Source: Serratia surfactantfaciens (GTDB lineage: Bacteria; Pseudomonadota; Gammaproteobacteria; Enterobacterales; Enterobacteriaceae). Taken from it: a stretch of 64,000 bases of DNA. Shown here in pieces: positions 11,632-21,286 of the stretch. The position numbers and the translations under genes are program-made. Numbering within the stretch: the first letter of the stretch is position 1; the number at the start of each line of letters is the position of its first letter. Below the pieces are notes generated by a model. The model had not been told where the DNA came from. It ran no database searches and saw only the letters and a list, made by a program, of their open reading frames with translations. The stretch lies in the NCBI RefSeq assembly GCF_001642805.2, contig NZ_CP016948.1, positions 248,001-312,000 on the forward strand. Reading direction: 5' to 3'.

Positions 11632-11859
11632 ATGTTGACGGTATTCGCCGCCACCTTCGTGTTGTTCCTGCTGATCGTCGGCGGCATGTCGCTGGGCTAT
11701 GTGTTTAAACGCAAAAGCCTGCAGGGCAGCTGCGGCGGCATCACCGCGCTGGGGATGGAGAAAGTCTGCGACTGCCCGGAACCCTGCGATGCGCGCAAAA
11801 AGCGCGAAGCCAAAGCGGCGCAGCGGCGCGAGCAGTTGGACAAGCACCGCATTCTGTAG
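11632..11859 (+). CDS. nqrM: Na+-NQR maturation protein NqrM
   Basis: This 75-residue protein has one N-terminal membrane helix followed by a cysteine-rich segment ('CGGITALGMEKVCDCPEPCD') and a basic tail. This is the NqrM (DUF539) signature. Family work links NqrM to assembly of the intramembrane metal centre between NqrD and NqrE. It starts 7 nt after apbE and is the last gene of the operon. Confidence 0.93.
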   Translation: MLTVFAATFVLFLLIVGGMSLGYVFKRKSLQGSCGGITALGMEKVCDCPEPCDARKKREAKAAQRREQLDKHRIL

Positions 11860-11866
11860 CGAAGCG

Positions 11867-11892
11867 AAAACCCGGCCTTGGCCGGGTTTTTT
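11867..11892. terminator. Bidirectional terminator between nqrM and GDPD-like gene
   Basis: The stem 'aacccggcc' / 'ggccgggtt' is flanked by A-rich and T-rich runs, so it can terminate the nqr operon and the convergent GDPD-like gene. Confidence 0.85.
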
Positions 11893-12787
11893 ATTTTGCC
11901 TTGCGGAAGCTTTTCGCCTCGGCCGGCGAGTTGACCATCACGCCGTCGGCGCCCAGCGCCAGCGCCTGCTGATACTCCTGCGGCGTGTTGACGCCGAACA
12001 GAATGATGTGTGCCAGGCCCTGCGAGCGGAAACAGTCCATCGATTCTTTATCCCAGGTCAGAAACGCCTTCGAGCGCCCTTCGCCGAGGGTGTACTTCTC
12101 TACCACTTCCACCTCGCGCTTCAGCTCCAGCCCGTACCAGCGCGGCTGTCGGTTGTCCGGTTTGACATCGCACTGGTGCGCCATGGTGACGTTGGCCAGC
12201 AGCGTGCGGGTCTCGTCGCGGCTTTCGAAGCGCGGGATGGCCGGCGGCAGCGCCTGCAGGTATTTGGCGTCGGTAGAGTAAACGCGGGTGCGGTTCAGGC
12301 TGTCGGTGCTTTCCAGCGTCGCCAGCAGCGCCTGGCCAAACTGCGCCGGATCGGCGTCCGGGGATTTGATGTCCAGATAGAAGGTGACGTGCGGAAACGC
12401 TTTTAGCACCTCGTCCAGCCGCGGAATGCCGATGCCCTGGCCGCGGAACGGATGCGCATCGCCTTTGGCGAACGCCCAGCCGGCATCGGTCTCGGCCAAT
12501 TGTGCGGCGGTATACGCAGAGACCGGGCCCTGCCGGTTGGTCAGCGCCGTCAGATCCGAGGGGCGATACAGCACGATGACGCCGTCTTTGGATTCTTGCA
12601 GTGTGATCCAAACGGCGTCGGCACCGTTTTTCAGCGCGGTTTCGATGGCGATGCGGGTGTTTTCCGGCGCATCGGCGGTGCCGCCGCGATGGGCGACGAT
12701 CGCCGGCGCGTGACCGGCGGCGGCGCTGGCCGCCAGCGCGCTCAGCGACAGCGCGGAAGCCAGCAGCCAATGAGAAAATCTGATCAT
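11891..12787 (-). CDS. Secreted GDPD-family protein with degenerate metal site
   Basis: The 298-residue protein has a clear signal peptide (cleavage near 'SAAAGHA') and a glycerophosphodiester phosphodiesterase-like TIM-barrel pattern: 'IVAHRGGTADAPENT' supplies the HR and EN(T) motif. Aligned by eye to GlpQ, the next motif, normally E-x-D...K-D-(x)n-HD, reads 'WITLQESKDGVIVLYRP'. The acidic metal ligands are Trp and Thr, and the second catalytic His is Arg. A downstream 'FYLDIKSP' is retained. It could be a pseudoenzyme or a subfamily with other chemistry. Periplasmic by signal peptide; substrate unknown. Confidence 0.85.
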   Translation of the reverse strand: MIRFSHWLLASALSLSALAASAAAGHAPAIVAHRGGTADAPENTRIAIETALKNGADAVWITLQESKDGVIVLYRPSDLTALTNRQGPVSAYTAAQLAETDAGWAFAKGDAHPFRGQGIGIPRLDEVLKAFPHVTFYLDIKSPDADPAQFGQALLATLESTDSLNRTRVYSTDAKYLQALPPAIPRFESRDETRTLLANVTMAHQCDVKPDNRQPRWYGLELKREVEVVEKYTLGEGRSKAFLTWDKESMDCFRSQGLAHIILFGVNTPQEYQQALALGADGVMVNSPAEAKSFRKAK

Positions 12788-12937
12788 GTAGAGTACCTTG
12801 TCGTTATCGTTGTGGTGAGCCGCACGGGATAGCGGAGATCATACTATTGAAAAATTAAGCTTTTTTAACAACGCGGAAATATCTGACGGAAGCGGTGCTT
12901 TCATCGAAGCCTGCGGCCTTGAGCTTTCGGTATTTGA

Positions 12938-12953
12938 CTGTATACTTATACAG
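12938..12953. promoter_or_regulatory. LexA box upstream of dinB
   Basis: The 16-mer 'ctgtatacttatacag' fits the SOS box CTGT-N8-ACAG exactly and ends 17 bp before the dinB ATG, indicating LexA repression and DNA-damage induction. Confidence 0.92.
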
Positions 12954-12970
12954 TGTTACTGGAGGGTGCG

Positions 12971-14032
12971 ATGCGTAAAATCATTCATGTCGATATGGAC
13001 TGCTTCTTCGCGGCGGTGGAAATGCGCGACGATCCCAGCCTGCGCGATATCCCATTGGCGATTGGCGGCAGCGCCGATCGGCGCGGGGTGATCAGCACCG
13101 CCAACTACCCGGCGCGGCGCTACGGCGTACACAGCGCCATGTCCACGGCGATGGCGCTAAAGCTGTGCCCGCATCTCACCCTGCTGCCGGGGCGCATGGC
13201 GGCCTACAAAGAGGCTTCGCTGCATATCCGTGAAATCTTCGCCCGCTATACCCCGTTGATCGAGCCGCTGTCGCTCGATGAAGCCTATCTCGACGTGACC
13301 GACAGCCCGCAATGCAACGGCTCGGCGACGCTGATCGCCCAGGAGATCCGTCAGGCGATCGCCGACGAGCTGAATCTCACCGCGTCGGCCGGTGTCGCGC
13401 CGATCAAGTTTCTTGCCAAAATCGCTTCCGAGATGAACAAGCCGAATGGGCAATACGTGATCACCCCGGCGCAGGTGCCGGCGTTTTTGCAGCAGCTGCC
13501 GCTCAGCAAGATCCCCGGCGTCGGCAAGGTGACCGCCAAACGGCTGGAGGAAGTGGGGCTTATCACCTGCGCCGACGTGCAGCAATACGATTTGGCGCAG
13601 CTGCTCAAGCGCTTCGGCAAGTTCGGCCGGGTGCTGTGGGAGCGGTGTCAGGGCATCGATCGGCGCGAAATCTCGGCGGAGCGGCTGCGTAAATCGGTGG
13701 GCGTGGAGCGCACGCTGGCGGAAGACATTCACGACTGGGAAGATTGCGAAACGCTGATTATCGACAAACTCTACCCCGAGCTGGAGATGCGGCTACGTAA
13801 GGTGAAGCCGGATCTGCACATCGCCCGGCAGGGCGTGAAGCTGAAGTTTCAGGATTTTCAGCAAACCACCCAGGAGCACGTGTTCCCGGTGCTGAATCAG
13901 CAGGATTTGCTGGCGGTGGCGCGGCAGGCGTGGCGCGAACGGCGTGAAGGGCGCGGCGTGCGGCTGGTGGGGCTGCACGTGACGCTGCTCGATCCGCAGC
14001 TGGAGCGGCAGCTGGCGCTGTCGTGGGAATAA
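12971..14032 (+). CDS. dinB: DNA polymerase IV (Y family)
   Basis: DinB is an error-prone translesion polymerase. The start at 12971 gives [17 protein letters not shown], identical to E. coli and preceded by 'ggaggg'; the upstream in-frame ATG at 12953 falls inside the LexA box and is rejected. Catalytic acidic residues are visible in 'HVDMDCFFA' and '[12 protein letters not shown]'. The helix-hairpin-helix region '[20 protein letters not shown]' and a little-finger domain follow. The product is 353 residues, near the E. coli length. SOS control is inferred from the LexA box. Confidence 0.97.
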   Translation: MRKIIHVDMDCFFAAVEMRDDPSLRDIPLAIGGSADRRGVISTANYPARRYGVHSAMSTAMALKLCPHLTLLPGRMAAYKEASLHIREIFARYTPLIEPLSLDEAYLDVTDSPQCNGSATLIAQEIRQAIADELNLTASAGVAPIKFLAKIASEMNKPNGQYVITPAQVPAFLQQLPLSKIPGVGKVTAKRLEEVGLITCADVQQYDLAQLLKRFGKFGRVLWERCQGIDRREISAERLRKSVGVERTLAEDIHDWEDCETLIIDKLYPELEMRLRKVKPDLHIARQGVKLKFQDFQQTTQEHVFPVLNQQDLLAVARQAWRERREGRGVRLVGLHVTLLDPQLERQLALSWE

Positions 14033-14057
14033 AAAAGCCGGCGATCGCCGGCTTTTT
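14031..14057. terminator. Bidirectional terminator between dinB and pepD
   Basis: The stem 'aaaaagccggcga' / 'tcgccggcttttt' is a perfect GC-rich inverted repeat ending in a T run on either strand. It starts at the dinB stop codon. Confidence 0.85.
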
Positions 14058-14073
14058 GCGTTAAGCGCGCAGA

Positions 14074-15534
14074 TTACGCGCGCTCAGGGATCGCTTTCAG
14101 CAGCGAGGTCAGCAGCTTCCAGTACAGACCGACGCTTTCGATATGTACCTGCTCATCCGGCGAGTGTGGGCCGGTGATGGTTGGCCCGATCGATACCATA
14201 TCCATGTTTGGATACGGTTTTTTGAACAGGCCGCATTCCAGGCCGGCGTGGATCACCATGATGTTAGGCGTCTTGTCGAACAGATCCTGATACAGCTCGC
14301 GCACCAGGTGCATCACCGGTGAGTCGGCGTCCGGCTGCCAGCCCGGGTAGCCGCCCTTCGGCGCCACTTTGGCACCGGCCAGCTGGCCCAGCGCGGTCAG
14401 CATTTCGACCACGTAGTCTTTGCCGCTGTCGATCAGAGAGCGGATCAGGCAGATGATTTCCGCTTCGTTTTCGCTGGTGGTGACCACGCCGACGTTCAGC
14501 GAGGTTTCCACTACGCCTTTTACCGCGTCGCTCATGCGGATCACGCCGTTCGGCGTGCCGTTCAGCAGCGCGAGGAAGCGCTGCTGGCTGTCGGCGCTCA
14601 GCGCCTGCGAAGCGCTGGTGGTCGGCTCCAGCAGCACGGTGATGTTCTTCTCTTTGGCGGAGAGTTCGTTCTGCAGCACCGCCAGGAACTCCTGGCTCAG
14701 CGCTTTCAGCGCGTCGGCTTTGTCCGCCGGCACCGCAACCACCGCAGAGGCTTCACGCGGAATGGCGTTGCGCAGGGTGCCGCCGTTCAGATCCAGCACG
14801 CGCAGGTTCAGCGCCGCCGCATGGACGAACAGGAAGCGCGCCAGCAGTTTGTTGGCGTTGCCCAGCCCGACGTGGATCTCGGCGCCGGAGTGGCCGCCTT
14901 TCAGGCCCTTGAGGGTCAGCTTCAGGGTTTGGTAACCGGCCGGCACCGCTTCGCGCTGCAGCGGCAGGGTGGTGATGAAGTCGATACCGCCGGCGCAACC
15001 CATGTAGATTTCGCCTTCTTCTTCGGAATCGGTATTGATCAGGATGTCCGCCTGCAGCCAGTTCGGCTGCAGCCCGAAGGCGCCGTCCATGCCGGCTTCT
15101 TCGGTCATGGTCAGCAGCACTTCCAGCGGGCCGTGCTCAACGCTGTCGTCGGCCAGCACCGCTAGGGCGGAGGCCATGCCGATGCCGTTGTCGGCGCCCA
15201 GCGTGGTGCCGCGCGCTTTCACCCACTCGCCGGCGATATAAGGCTGGATCGGATCCTTGGCGAAGTCGTGCACGGTGTCGTTATTCTTTTGCGGCACCAT
15301 GTCCAGGTGCGCCTGCAGCGCGACCGGCTTGCGGTTTTCCATGCCTTTGGTGGCCGGCTTGCGCAGCAGGATATTGCCGACCTGATCACGCTCGGCGTGC
15401 AGGTTCTTCTCTTTGGCCCAGGTGAGGATGTGCTGCGCCAGCGCTTCTTCATGATAAGAAGGGTGCGGGATAGAACAGATCTTGGCGAAAATATCCCACA
15501 GCGGCTGTGGCGAAAGCTGAGACAATTCAGACAC
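14074..15534 (-). CDS. pepD: Cytosol aminoacyl-histidine dipeptidase PepD
   Basis: PepD (peptidase D, carnosinase-like) hydrolyses Xaa-His dipeptides with bound zinc. The sequence follows E. coli PepD almost line by line: 'SELSQLSPQPLWDIFAKICS', metal-binding 'QAHLDMVPQ', 'TTLGADNGIGMASAL', 'LTMTEEAGMDGAF' and C-terminal 'HAGLECGLFKKPYP'. The start is GTG at 15534, which reproduces the E. coli N-terminus and has 'aggag' 7 nt upstream. Upstream in-frame codons give an unrelated Arg-rich stretch. The product is 486 residues, M20 family, cytoplasmic. Confidence 0.96.
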   Translation of the reverse strand: MSELSQLSPQPLWDIFAKICSIPHPSYHEEALAQHILTWAKEKNLHAERDQVGNILLRKPATKGMENRKPVALQAHLDMVPQKNNDTVHDFAKDPIQPYIAGEWVKARGTTLGADNGIGMASALAVLADDSVEHGPLEVLLTMTEEAGMDGAFGLQPNWLQADILINTDSEEEGEIYMGCAGGIDFITTLPLQREAVPAGYQTLKLTLKGLKGGHSGAEIHVGLGNANKLLARFLFVHAAALNLRVLDLNGGTLRNAIPREASAVVAVPADKADALKALSQEFLAVLQNELSAKEKNITVLLEPTTSASQALSADSQQRFLALLNGTPNGVIRMSDAVKGVVETSLNVGVVTTSENEAEIICLIRSLIDSGKDYVVEMLTALGQLAGAKVAPKGGYPGWQPDADSPVMHLVRELYQDLFDKTPNIMVIHAGLECGLFKKPYPNMDMVSIGPTITGPHSPDEQVHIESVGLYWKLLTSLLKAIPERA

Positions 15535-15873
15535 TATAAGTCTCCTGTGACGGCAGGCTCCGACAGGACGGGCGTGCCGCGCGGTTGAGGTGAGCGGGTA
15601 TCTGTGCGTCGTGGCACGATCATCAGAGAATATCACTTTATTTCCGGCGGCGCGCGCCCCGTATTGTGCGGTTTAAGCGCTTGATCACACGGCTTCGCGG
15701 CGGGAACGTTCGCTTTTTCAGCATCAATCACCGAAAAGCCGCGCGGCGGAAATCGCGAGGTTTTCCTCGGTACAGCTGGAATTCAACGCGGCCAGTCTCT
15801 ATAATCTCGCGCAACCTTTTTTCCCCTGAACTATAAAGTAAGCCGCTTCACCAGCCGGCTGGGACACGATTCT
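15535..15873. other. Intergenic region pepD-gpt
   Basis: This region contains the divergent promoters of pepD and gpt. A good -10-like 'tataat' lies at 15800-15805, about 70 bp before the gpt ATG. No gene or strong fold was recognised. Confidence 0.45.
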
Positions 15874-16332
15874 ATGAGCGAAAAATACGTTGTTACCTGG
15901 GATATGCTGCAAATACATGCACGCAAGCTGGCGCACCGCCTGCTGCCTGCCGACAAATGGACCGGCATCATTGCCGTAAGCCGCGGCGGTCTGGTGCCGG
16001 CGGGCCTGCTGGCGCGCGAACTGGGAATTCGCTATGTGGATACCGTCTGCATTTCCAGCTACGACCATGACAACCAGCGCGAAATGAAAGTGCTCAAGCG
16101 CGCCGAAGGCGACGGTGAAGGCTTTATCGTAGTAGACGATCTGGTGGATACCGGCGGTACCGCAAAAGCGATCCGCGATATGTACCCGAAAGCGCATTTC
16201 GTCACCATCTTCGCCAAGCCGGCGGGCCGTCCACTGGTGGACGACTATGTGGTCGACATCCCGCAGGACACCTGGATCGAGCAGCCGTGGGACATGGGCG
16301 TCAGCTTCGTTCCCCCTATCGGCGGTCGCTAA
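15874..16332 (+). CDS. gpt: Xanthine-guanine phosphoribosyltransferase
   Basis: Gpt salvages guanine and xanthine by transferring the ribose 5-phosphate of PRPP. The 152-residue protein is almost identical to E. coli Gpt: '[15 protein letters not shown]', '[19 protein letters not shown]', PRPP-binding '[16 protein letters not shown]' and '[15 protein letters not shown]'. It is cytoplasmic and membrane-associated in E. coli. A hairpin terminator follows the stop codon. Confidence 0.97.
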   Translation: MSEKYVVTWDMLQIHARKLAHRLLPADKWTGIIAVSRGGLVPAGLLARELGIRYVDTVCISSYDHDNQREMKVLKRAEGDGEGFIVVDDLVDTGGTAKAIRDMYPKAHFVTIFAKPAGRPLVDDYVVDIPQDTWIEQPWDMGVSFVPPIGGR

Positions 16333-16351
16333 GCCCAGCCAGTTCCAAATC

Positions 16352-16376
16352 AACGCCCGGTTATGCCGGGCGTTTG
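16352..16376 (+). terminator. Terminator hairpin after gpt (copy 1)
   Basis: The stem 'acgcccgg-ttat-gccgggcgt' is followed by 'ttgttta'. The same hairpin recurs at 16515-16538. Confidence 0.8.
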
Positions 16377-16468
16377 TTTAATGATAAACGTGATGGCGTT
16401 GTCTGGCTTGCCGAAGGCAAAATATAAAAAATAAGGAAAATCAATTTATTGATTTTCGGCCGTTGACC

Positions 16469-16504
16469 ACAAAGGAGGAAAAACCACGCTTTTTCCTTCT
16501 TTGT
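16469..16504. repeat. Long near-perfect hairpin in gpt-frsA spacer
   Basis: The left arm 'acaaaggaggaaaaa' and right arm 'tttttccttctttgt' pair over 15 bp with one G-T position around a 6-nt loop. Directly downstream is the second copy of the gpt terminator hairpin. It could be part of a small RNA or a miniature repeat. No product is assigned. Confidence 0.65.
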
Positions 16505-16514
16505 CAGCCGCCTG

Positions 16515-16538
16515 ACGCCCGGTTATGCCGGGCGTTTG
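16515..16538 (+). terminator. Terminator-like hairpin (copy 2) before frsA
   Basis: This copy is identical over 'acgcccggttatgccgggcg' to the hairpin right after gpt, 163 bp away. It may end a short transcript that begins between the two copies. Confidence 0.6.
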
Positions 16539-16635
16539 CGTTATCTTGGTTTATCCCGCCAGAGTTAGGTACACTACCTCCAGTTAAGTAGGCCTGTTGC
16601 GGCCTATCGCCAGATTTACGGAGGCTGTTGTTACC

Positions 16636-17883
16636 ATGGCACAGGCCAACCTTTCTGAAATTCTTTTCAAGCCTAAATTCAAACACCCTGAAACCTCGAC
16701 GCTGGTGCTGCGCGCGCGCAACAAAGTGAGCGCCGCCATGCATTCCGCGTTGGAAGGCGACACCACCGGCAGCTGGTACCGTATGCTGAATCCGCTGCTG
16801 TGGGCCTGGCGCGGCGTCAGCCCGATCGAAATCCACGAAGTGCTGGCGCGCATCGCCGCCTCGGACGCCGAGCGCAGCAATCCGCAGCGGCTGGATACCG
16901 TGGTGGGCTACCGCAACGGCAACTGGATCTACGAGTGGATCCATCAGGGCATGCAGTGGCAGCAGAGGGCGACGGAGCAGCAGGATCCGCTGCTCGGCGG
17001 CGAGTACTGGCTGAAGGCCGCGAGCCTGTACAGCATCGCCGGTTACCCGCACCTGAAGGGCGACGAGCTGGCCGAACAGGCGGAGATGCTGGCTAACCGC
17101 GCTTACGAAGAGGCGGCGTTGCTGCTGCCGTATCAGCTGAAAGAGCTCGAATTCCGCATCGAAGGCGGCGGCAGCGTCACCGGTTTCCTGCACATGCCGG
17201 AGAAGGGCGAGGCGCCGTTCCCGACGGTGCTGATGTGCGGCAGCCTCGATACGCTGCAGACCGACTACCACCGGCTGTTCCGCGACTACCTGGCGCCGCA
17301 CGGCATCGCCATGCTGACGCTCGACATGCCGTCGATCGGCTCCTCCTGCAAATGGAAGCTGACGCAGGATTCCAGCTACCTGCATCAGCAGGTGCTGATC
17401 CAGCTGGCCTCGGTGCCGTGGGTGGATCATCAGCGGGTGAGTGCTTTCGGCTTCCGCTTCGGCGCTAACGTGGCGGTGCGACTGGCCTATCTGGAGCCGC
17501 AGCGGCTGCGCGGCGTGGCCTGCCTGGGCCCGGTGGTGCATCGCCTGCTGTGCGACGGCAGCACCCAGTTGAACGTGCCGGACATGTATATGGACGTGCT
17601 GGCCAGCCGCATGGGCATGGCTAACGCTTCCGACAACGTGCTGAAGGTGGAGCTGAACAGCTACTCGCTGAAAATGCAGGGGCTGCTGGGGCGCCGTTGC
17701 CCGACGCCGATGATCTCAGGCTACTGGGAGCGCGATACGCTCAGCCCGAAAGAGGAGTCGCAGCTGATCGTCACCTCCTCGGTGAGCGGCAAGCTGATCG
17801 CCATCCCGCGCACCCCGGTCTACGACAGCTTCCACCGGGCGTTGCTGCAGATGTCCGGCTGGCTGAAGGACAAAATGCGTTAA
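16636..17883 (+). CDS. frsA: FrsA alpha/beta-hydrolase-fold protein
   Basis: FrsA, the 'fermentation-respiration switch' protein, has an alpha/beta-hydrolase fold and has been reported to bind the glucose PTS protein IIA. The start at 16636 gives [19 protein letters not shown], the family N-terminus; an upstream in-frame ATG at 16597 adds an unlikely extension. Conserved stretches are '[17 protein letters not shown]', '[20 protein letters not shown]', '[20 protein letters not shown]' and '[15 protein letters not shown]'. The product is 415 residues. crl follows on the same strand. Confidence 0.94.
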   Translation: MAQANLSEILFKPKFKHPETSTLVLRARNKVSAAMHSALEGDTTGSWYRMLNPLLWAWRGVSPIEIHEVLARIAASDAERSNPQRLDTVVGYRNGNWIYEWIHQGMQWQQRATEQQDPLLGGEYWLKAASLYSIAGYPHLKGDELAEQAEMLANRAYEEAALLLPYQLKELEFRIEGGGSVTGFLHMPEKGEAPFPTVLMCGSLDTLQTDYHRLFRDYLAPHGIAMLTLDMPSIGSSCKWKLTQDSSYLHQQVLIQLASVPWVDHQRVSAFGFRFGANVAVRLAYLEPQRLRGVACLGPVVHRLLCDGSTQLNVPDMYMDVLASRMGMANASDNVLKVELNSYSLKMQGLLGRRCPTPMISGYWERDTLSPKEESQLIVTSSVSGKLIAIPRTPVYDSFHRALLQMSGWLKDKMR

Positions 17884-17943
17884 TTAGTTGCTAAATTTTA
17901 ACAGTTTGTTAAAAAGAGTGGTCTACATTGAGGAGGTTAGAGA

Positions 17944-18345
17944 ATGACGTTACCGAGTGGTCACCCTAAAAGCCGACTAATGAAACGTTTTGCCAGCTTG
18001 GGGCCGTACCTGCGTGAAGGGCAATGTGAAAACGACCGTTTTTTCTTTGATTGTTTGGCCGTCTGCGTCAATGTAAAGCCCGCTCCGGAGAAGCGCGAGT
18101 TCTGGGGCTGGTGGATGGAGCTGCAGGCGGAAGAGGCGCGCTTCACCTATTCGTACCAATTCGGCCTGTTCGACAAAGAAGGCGACTGGACGGCGCAAAA
18201 CATTAAGGATGATGAAGTGAGCGCCAAGCTGGAAGACACCCTGCGCGACTTCCATCGCCGCCTGGGCGAGCTGCTGGCGACCATGGATCTGGGGCTGGAA
18301 CCCGCCGACGATTTCAAAGAAAAACTGATCAAACTCTCCGCCTGA
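17944..18345 (+). CDS. crl: Sigma-S binding factor Crl
   Basis: Crl promotes assembly of the stationary-phase sigma factor RpoS with RNA polymerase core. The 133-residue protein begins [20 protein letters not shown] and contains the invariant '[20 protein letters not shown]' and 'FWGWWMEL', matching E. coli Crl. 'aggagg' lies upstream of the ATG. It follows frsA and precedes proBA, as in E. coli. Confidence 0.96.
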   Translation: MTLPSGHPKSRLMKRFASLGPYLREGQCENDRFFFDCLAVCVNVKPAPEKREFWGWWMELQAEEARFTYSYQFGLFDKEGDWTAQNIKDDEVSAKLEDTLRDFHRRLGELLATMDLGLEPADDFKEKLIKLSA

Positions 18346-18461
18346 CCCCGTTTGACCACGTATTGTGCTGATTTCGCGTTGTGCCTGTTGGCATAACGCG
18401 TCTCTCCTGTTACAAAGACCTTTGCACTCTTCTTCTCATCATTACACACGGCAGAAATACT

Positions 18462-19565
18462 ATGAACGGCAGCCAGACATTGGTTGTGAAATTGGGCACC
18501 AGCGTGTTGACCGGCGGATCGCTGCGTCTGAACCGCGCCCACATCGTCGAATTGGTGCGCCAGTGCGCGCAGCAACACGCCGCGGGCCACCGCATCGTCA
18601 TCGTCACCTCCGGCGCGATCGCCGCCGGGCGCGAGCACCTGGGCTACCCCGAGCTGCCCGCCACCATCGCTTCCAAGCAGCTGCTGGCGGCGGTGGGGCA
18701 GAGCCGACTGATCCAGCTGTGGGAACAGCTGTTCTCCATTTACGGCATCCACGTCGGGCAGATGCTGCTGACGCGCGCCGATCTGGAAGACCGCGAGCGC
18801 TTCCTCAACGCGCGCGACACCATGACGGCGCTGCTGGACAACCGCATCGTGCCGGTAATCAATGAGAACGACGCCGTCGCCACCGCCGAAATCAAGGTGG
18901 GCGACAACGATAACCTGTCGGCGCTGGCGGCCATTCTGGCCGGGGCCGACAAACTGTTGCTGCTGACCGATCAGCAGGGCCTCTACACCGCCGATCCGCG
19001 CAACAACCCGCAGGCCGAACTGATCCGTGAAGTGCACGGCATCGACGACGCGCTGCGCGCCATCGCCGGCGACAGCGTTTCCGGTCTGGGCACTGGCGGC
19101 ATGGGCACCAAACTGCAGGCGGCCGACGTGGCCTGCCGCGCCGGCATCGACGTCGTGATCGCCGCCGGCAGCAAGCCGGGCGTGGTGGCGGACGTGATCG
19201 AAGGCAAGCCGGTGGGCACTCGTTTCCACGCGCTGGAAACCCCGCTGGAAAACCGCAAGCGCTGGATCTTCGGCGCGCCGCCGGCCGGTGAGATCACCGT
19301 CGACGACGGCGCGGTGGAAGCCATGATGGCGCGCGGCAGCTCGCTGCTGCCGAAAGGCATCCGCGAAGTGAAGGGCGACTTCTCGCGCGGCGAAGTGATC
19401 CGCATCCGCAACCTGGCGGGGCGCGATCTGGCGCACGGCGTCAGCCGCTACAACAGCGATGCGATGCGCATGATCGCCGGGCACCACTCGCAGGAAATCA
19501 CCGAAATCCTCGGTTATGAATACGGTCCGGTGGCAGTGCACCGCGACGATATGATTGTCAGTTAA
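18462..19565 (+). CDS. proB: Glutamate 5-kinase
   Basis: ProB phosphorylates glutamate, the first and feedback-inhibited step of proline synthesis. The ATG at 18462 gives 367 residues, the E. coli length: [20 protein letters not shown], kinase-domain '[16 protein letters not shown]', '[20 protein letters not shown]' and '[15 protein letters not shown]'. A C-terminal PUA domain covers roughly residues 275-367. It lies 9 bp upstream of proA in an operon. Confidence 0.97.
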   Translation: MNGSQTLVVKLGTSVLTGGSLRLNRAHIVELVRQCAQQHAAGHRIVIVTSGAIAAGREHLGYPELPATIASKQLLAAVGQSRLIQLWEQLFSIYGIHVGQMLLTRADLEDRERFLNARDTMTALLDNRIVPVINENDAVATAEIKVGDNDNLSALAAILAGADKLLLLTDQQGLYTADPRNNPQAELIREVHGIDDALRAIAGDSVSGLGTGGMGTKLQAADVACRAGIDVVIAAGSKPGVVADVIEGKPVGTRFHALETPLENRKRWIFGAPPAGEITVDDGAVEAMMARGSSLLPKGIREVKGDFSRGEVIRIRNLAGRDLAHGVSRYNSDAMRMIAGHHSQEITEILGYEYGPVAVHRDDMIVS

Positions 19566-19574
19566 GGAGTGAGC

Positions 19575-20828
19575 ATGCTGGAGCAGATGGGGAAGGCCGC
19601 CAAGCAGGCCTCCTGGCAGCTGGCGGTGCTGAGCACGGCGAAGAAGAATCAGGTGCTGTCGGTGATGGCCGACAGGCTGGAAGCCAACAGCGAAGCGATC
19701 CTGCTGGCGAACGAACAAGACATGGCGCAGGCGCGCGCCAGCGGCATGAGCGAAGCGCTGCTCGATCGCCTGCTGTTGACCCCGGCGCGGCTGGCGGCGA
19801 TCGCCAATGACGTGCGCCAGGTGTGCCGCCTGAACGATCCGGTCGGCCACGTGCTGGACGGCAACCTGCTGGACAGCGGGCTGAAGCTGGAGCGCCGCCG
19901 GGTGCCGCTCGGCGTGATCGGCGTGATTTACGAGGCGCGGCCGAACGTCACCATCGACGTCGCCAGCCTGTGCCTGAAAACCGGCAACGCAGTGATCCTG
20001 CGCGGTGGTAAAGAGACGCACAACACCAACCAGGCGACGGTGAAAGTGATCCAGCAGGCGCTGGAACAGTGCGGCCTGCCGGCGGCGGCGGTGCAGGCGA
20101 TCGACAGCCCGGATCGCGCATTGGTGAATGAACTGCTGCGCCTGGATCGCTATGTCGACATGCTGATCCCGCGCGGCGGCGCCGGCCTGCACAAGCTGTG
20201 CCGCGAGCAATCGACCATCCCGGTAATCACCGGCGGCATCGGCGTGTGCCACACCTATGTGGATGCCGACGTCGATTTCGACAAGGCCCTGACGGTGATT
20301 GAAAACGCCAAGATCCAGCGCCCGAGCGCCTGTAACTCGCTGGAGACGCTGCTGGTGAACCGCAGCATCGCCGCCGAGTTCCTGCCGGCGTTGAGCGCCA
20401 AAATGGCGGCGGTGGGCGTGACGCTGCACGCGGCGGAAAATGCGCTGCCGCTGCTGCAGGGCGGCCCGGCGACGGTGGTGCCAGTGAACGCGGAAGATTA
20501 CGACGACGAATGGCTGTCGTTGGATCTGAACGTGCTGCTGGTGGACGATATCGATCAGGCCATCGACCACATCCGCACCCACGGCACCAACCACTCCGAC
20601 GCGATCCTCACCCGCTCGCTGAGCAGCGCCGAGCACTTCGTGCGCGCGGTGGACTCCTCGGCGGTGTACGTCAACGCCAGCACCCGCTTCACCGACGGCG
20701 GCCAATTCGGCCTGGGCGCAGAAGTGGCGGTGAGCACCCAGAAACTGCACGCCCGCGGCCCGATGGGCCTGGACGCGCTGACCACCTACAAGTGGATCGG
20801 CTACGGCGACGATCTGGTGCGCAGCTAG
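19575..20828 (+). CDS. proA: Gamma-glutamyl phosphate reductase
   Basis: ProA reduces gamma-glutamyl phosphate to glutamate 5-semialdehyde using NADPH. The ATG at 19575 gives 417 residues starting [19 protein letters not shown], the same length as E. coli; an upstream GTG at 19569 is not needed. The catalytic Cys lies in '[18 protein letters not shown]'. Also visible are '[19 protein letters not shown]' and '[18 protein letters not shown]'. A strong terminator follows. Confidence 0.97.
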   Translation: MLEQMGKAAKQASWQLAVLSTAKKNQVLSVMADRLEANSEAILLANEQDMAQARASGMSEALLDRLLLTPARLAAIANDVRQVCRLNDPVGHVLDGNLLDSGLKLERRRVPLGVIGVIYEARPNVTIDVASLCLKTGNAVILRGGKETHNTNQATVKVIQQALEQCGLPAAAVQAIDSPDRALVNELLRLDRYVDMLIPRGGAGLHKLCREQSTIPVITGGIGVCHTYVDADVDFDKALTVIENAKIQRPSACNSLETLLVNRSIAAEFLPALSAKMAAVGVTLHAAENALPLLQGGPATVVPVNAEDYDDEWLSLDLNVLLVDDIDQAIDHIRTHGTNHSDAILTRSLSSAEHFVRAVDSSAVYVNASTRFTDGGQFGLGAEVAVSTQKLHARGPMGLDALTTYKWIGYGDDLVRS

Positions 20829-20851
20829 GGCCGGATTGCGGTCAGAAAGAG

Positions 20852-20886
20852 GTCAGGGCGCAGCATGCTGCGCCCTGATTGTTTTT
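20852..20886 (+). terminator. Rho-independent terminator of proBA
   Basis: A perfect 12-bp inverted repeat ('cagggcgcagca' / 'tgctgcgccctg') is followed by 'attgttttt'. Confidence 0.88.
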
Positions 20887-20936
20887 GGGGAAGAGAACTT
20901 AAGCTAAGAATCCGTTTACCCGAGAGGGGCTCCCCT

Positions 20937-21185
20937 TCATGCCAGCTTTTTAGCGTTACGCCCAATGCGTTCCATAATTGGCCCGGTATTCACATCCAGT
21001 AACCGCGCGATCAAGGCAAATTCCACGACATCCAATTTCCTTTCACCATTTTCAACTTTGGCGATAAAGGATTGTGGGCGACCAAGTGCTTCGGCTAACT
21101 TGACCTGAGTGATGCCTTTTTCTATACGAGCGTCTCGAAGTATTTTTATAACCAATTGATATTCTGCTGAATAAACTGAGGTCAT
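20937..21185 (-). CDS. XRE-family helix-turn-helix regulator
   Basis: This is an 82-residue single-domain DNA-binding protein. The HTH reads 'KGITQVKLAEALGRPQSFIA' followed by 'KVENGERKLDVVEFALIARL', typical Cro/C1-type. It is transcribed away from a Ner-like gene, and the palindromes between them are probable operators. Such compact pairs occur in phage remnants and as toxin-antitoxin or restriction-control regulators; no partner toxin is visible here. It is not part of the thrW island, which begins downstream. Confidence 0.85.
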   Translation of the reverse strand: MTSVYSAEYQLVIKILRDARIEKGITQVKLAEALGRPQSFIAKVENGERKLDVVEFALIARLLDVNTGPIMERIGRNAKKLA

Positions 21186-21202
21186 GACGTTTTCCGCGAG
21201 TG

Positions 21203-21259
21203 ATATCCCAAAATCGAATATCTACGATTGTCGTAATTATCCCAAAACGGGATAATTAC
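21203..21259. promoter_or_regulatory. Operator region of the XRE/Ner pair
   Basis: A perfect 11-bp inverted repeat has left arm 'gtaattatccc' at 21233-21243 and right arm 'gggataattac' at 21249-21259, separated by 'aaaac'. A degenerate relative ('gatatcccaaaatcgaatatc') lies at about 21202-21222. The perfect copy sits about 30 bp upstream of the Ner-like gene and about 50 bp from the XRE gene start, so it is positioned to control both promoters. Confidence 0.7.
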
Positions 21260-21286
21260 GGAGCAAGGTAATCAGGAGGATTAAAC

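Noticed and set aside
18147..20750. 867-codon minus-strand frame across crl, proB and proA
   Set aside because: Shadow of three confirmed genes, with low-complexity Gln/His/Arg translation.
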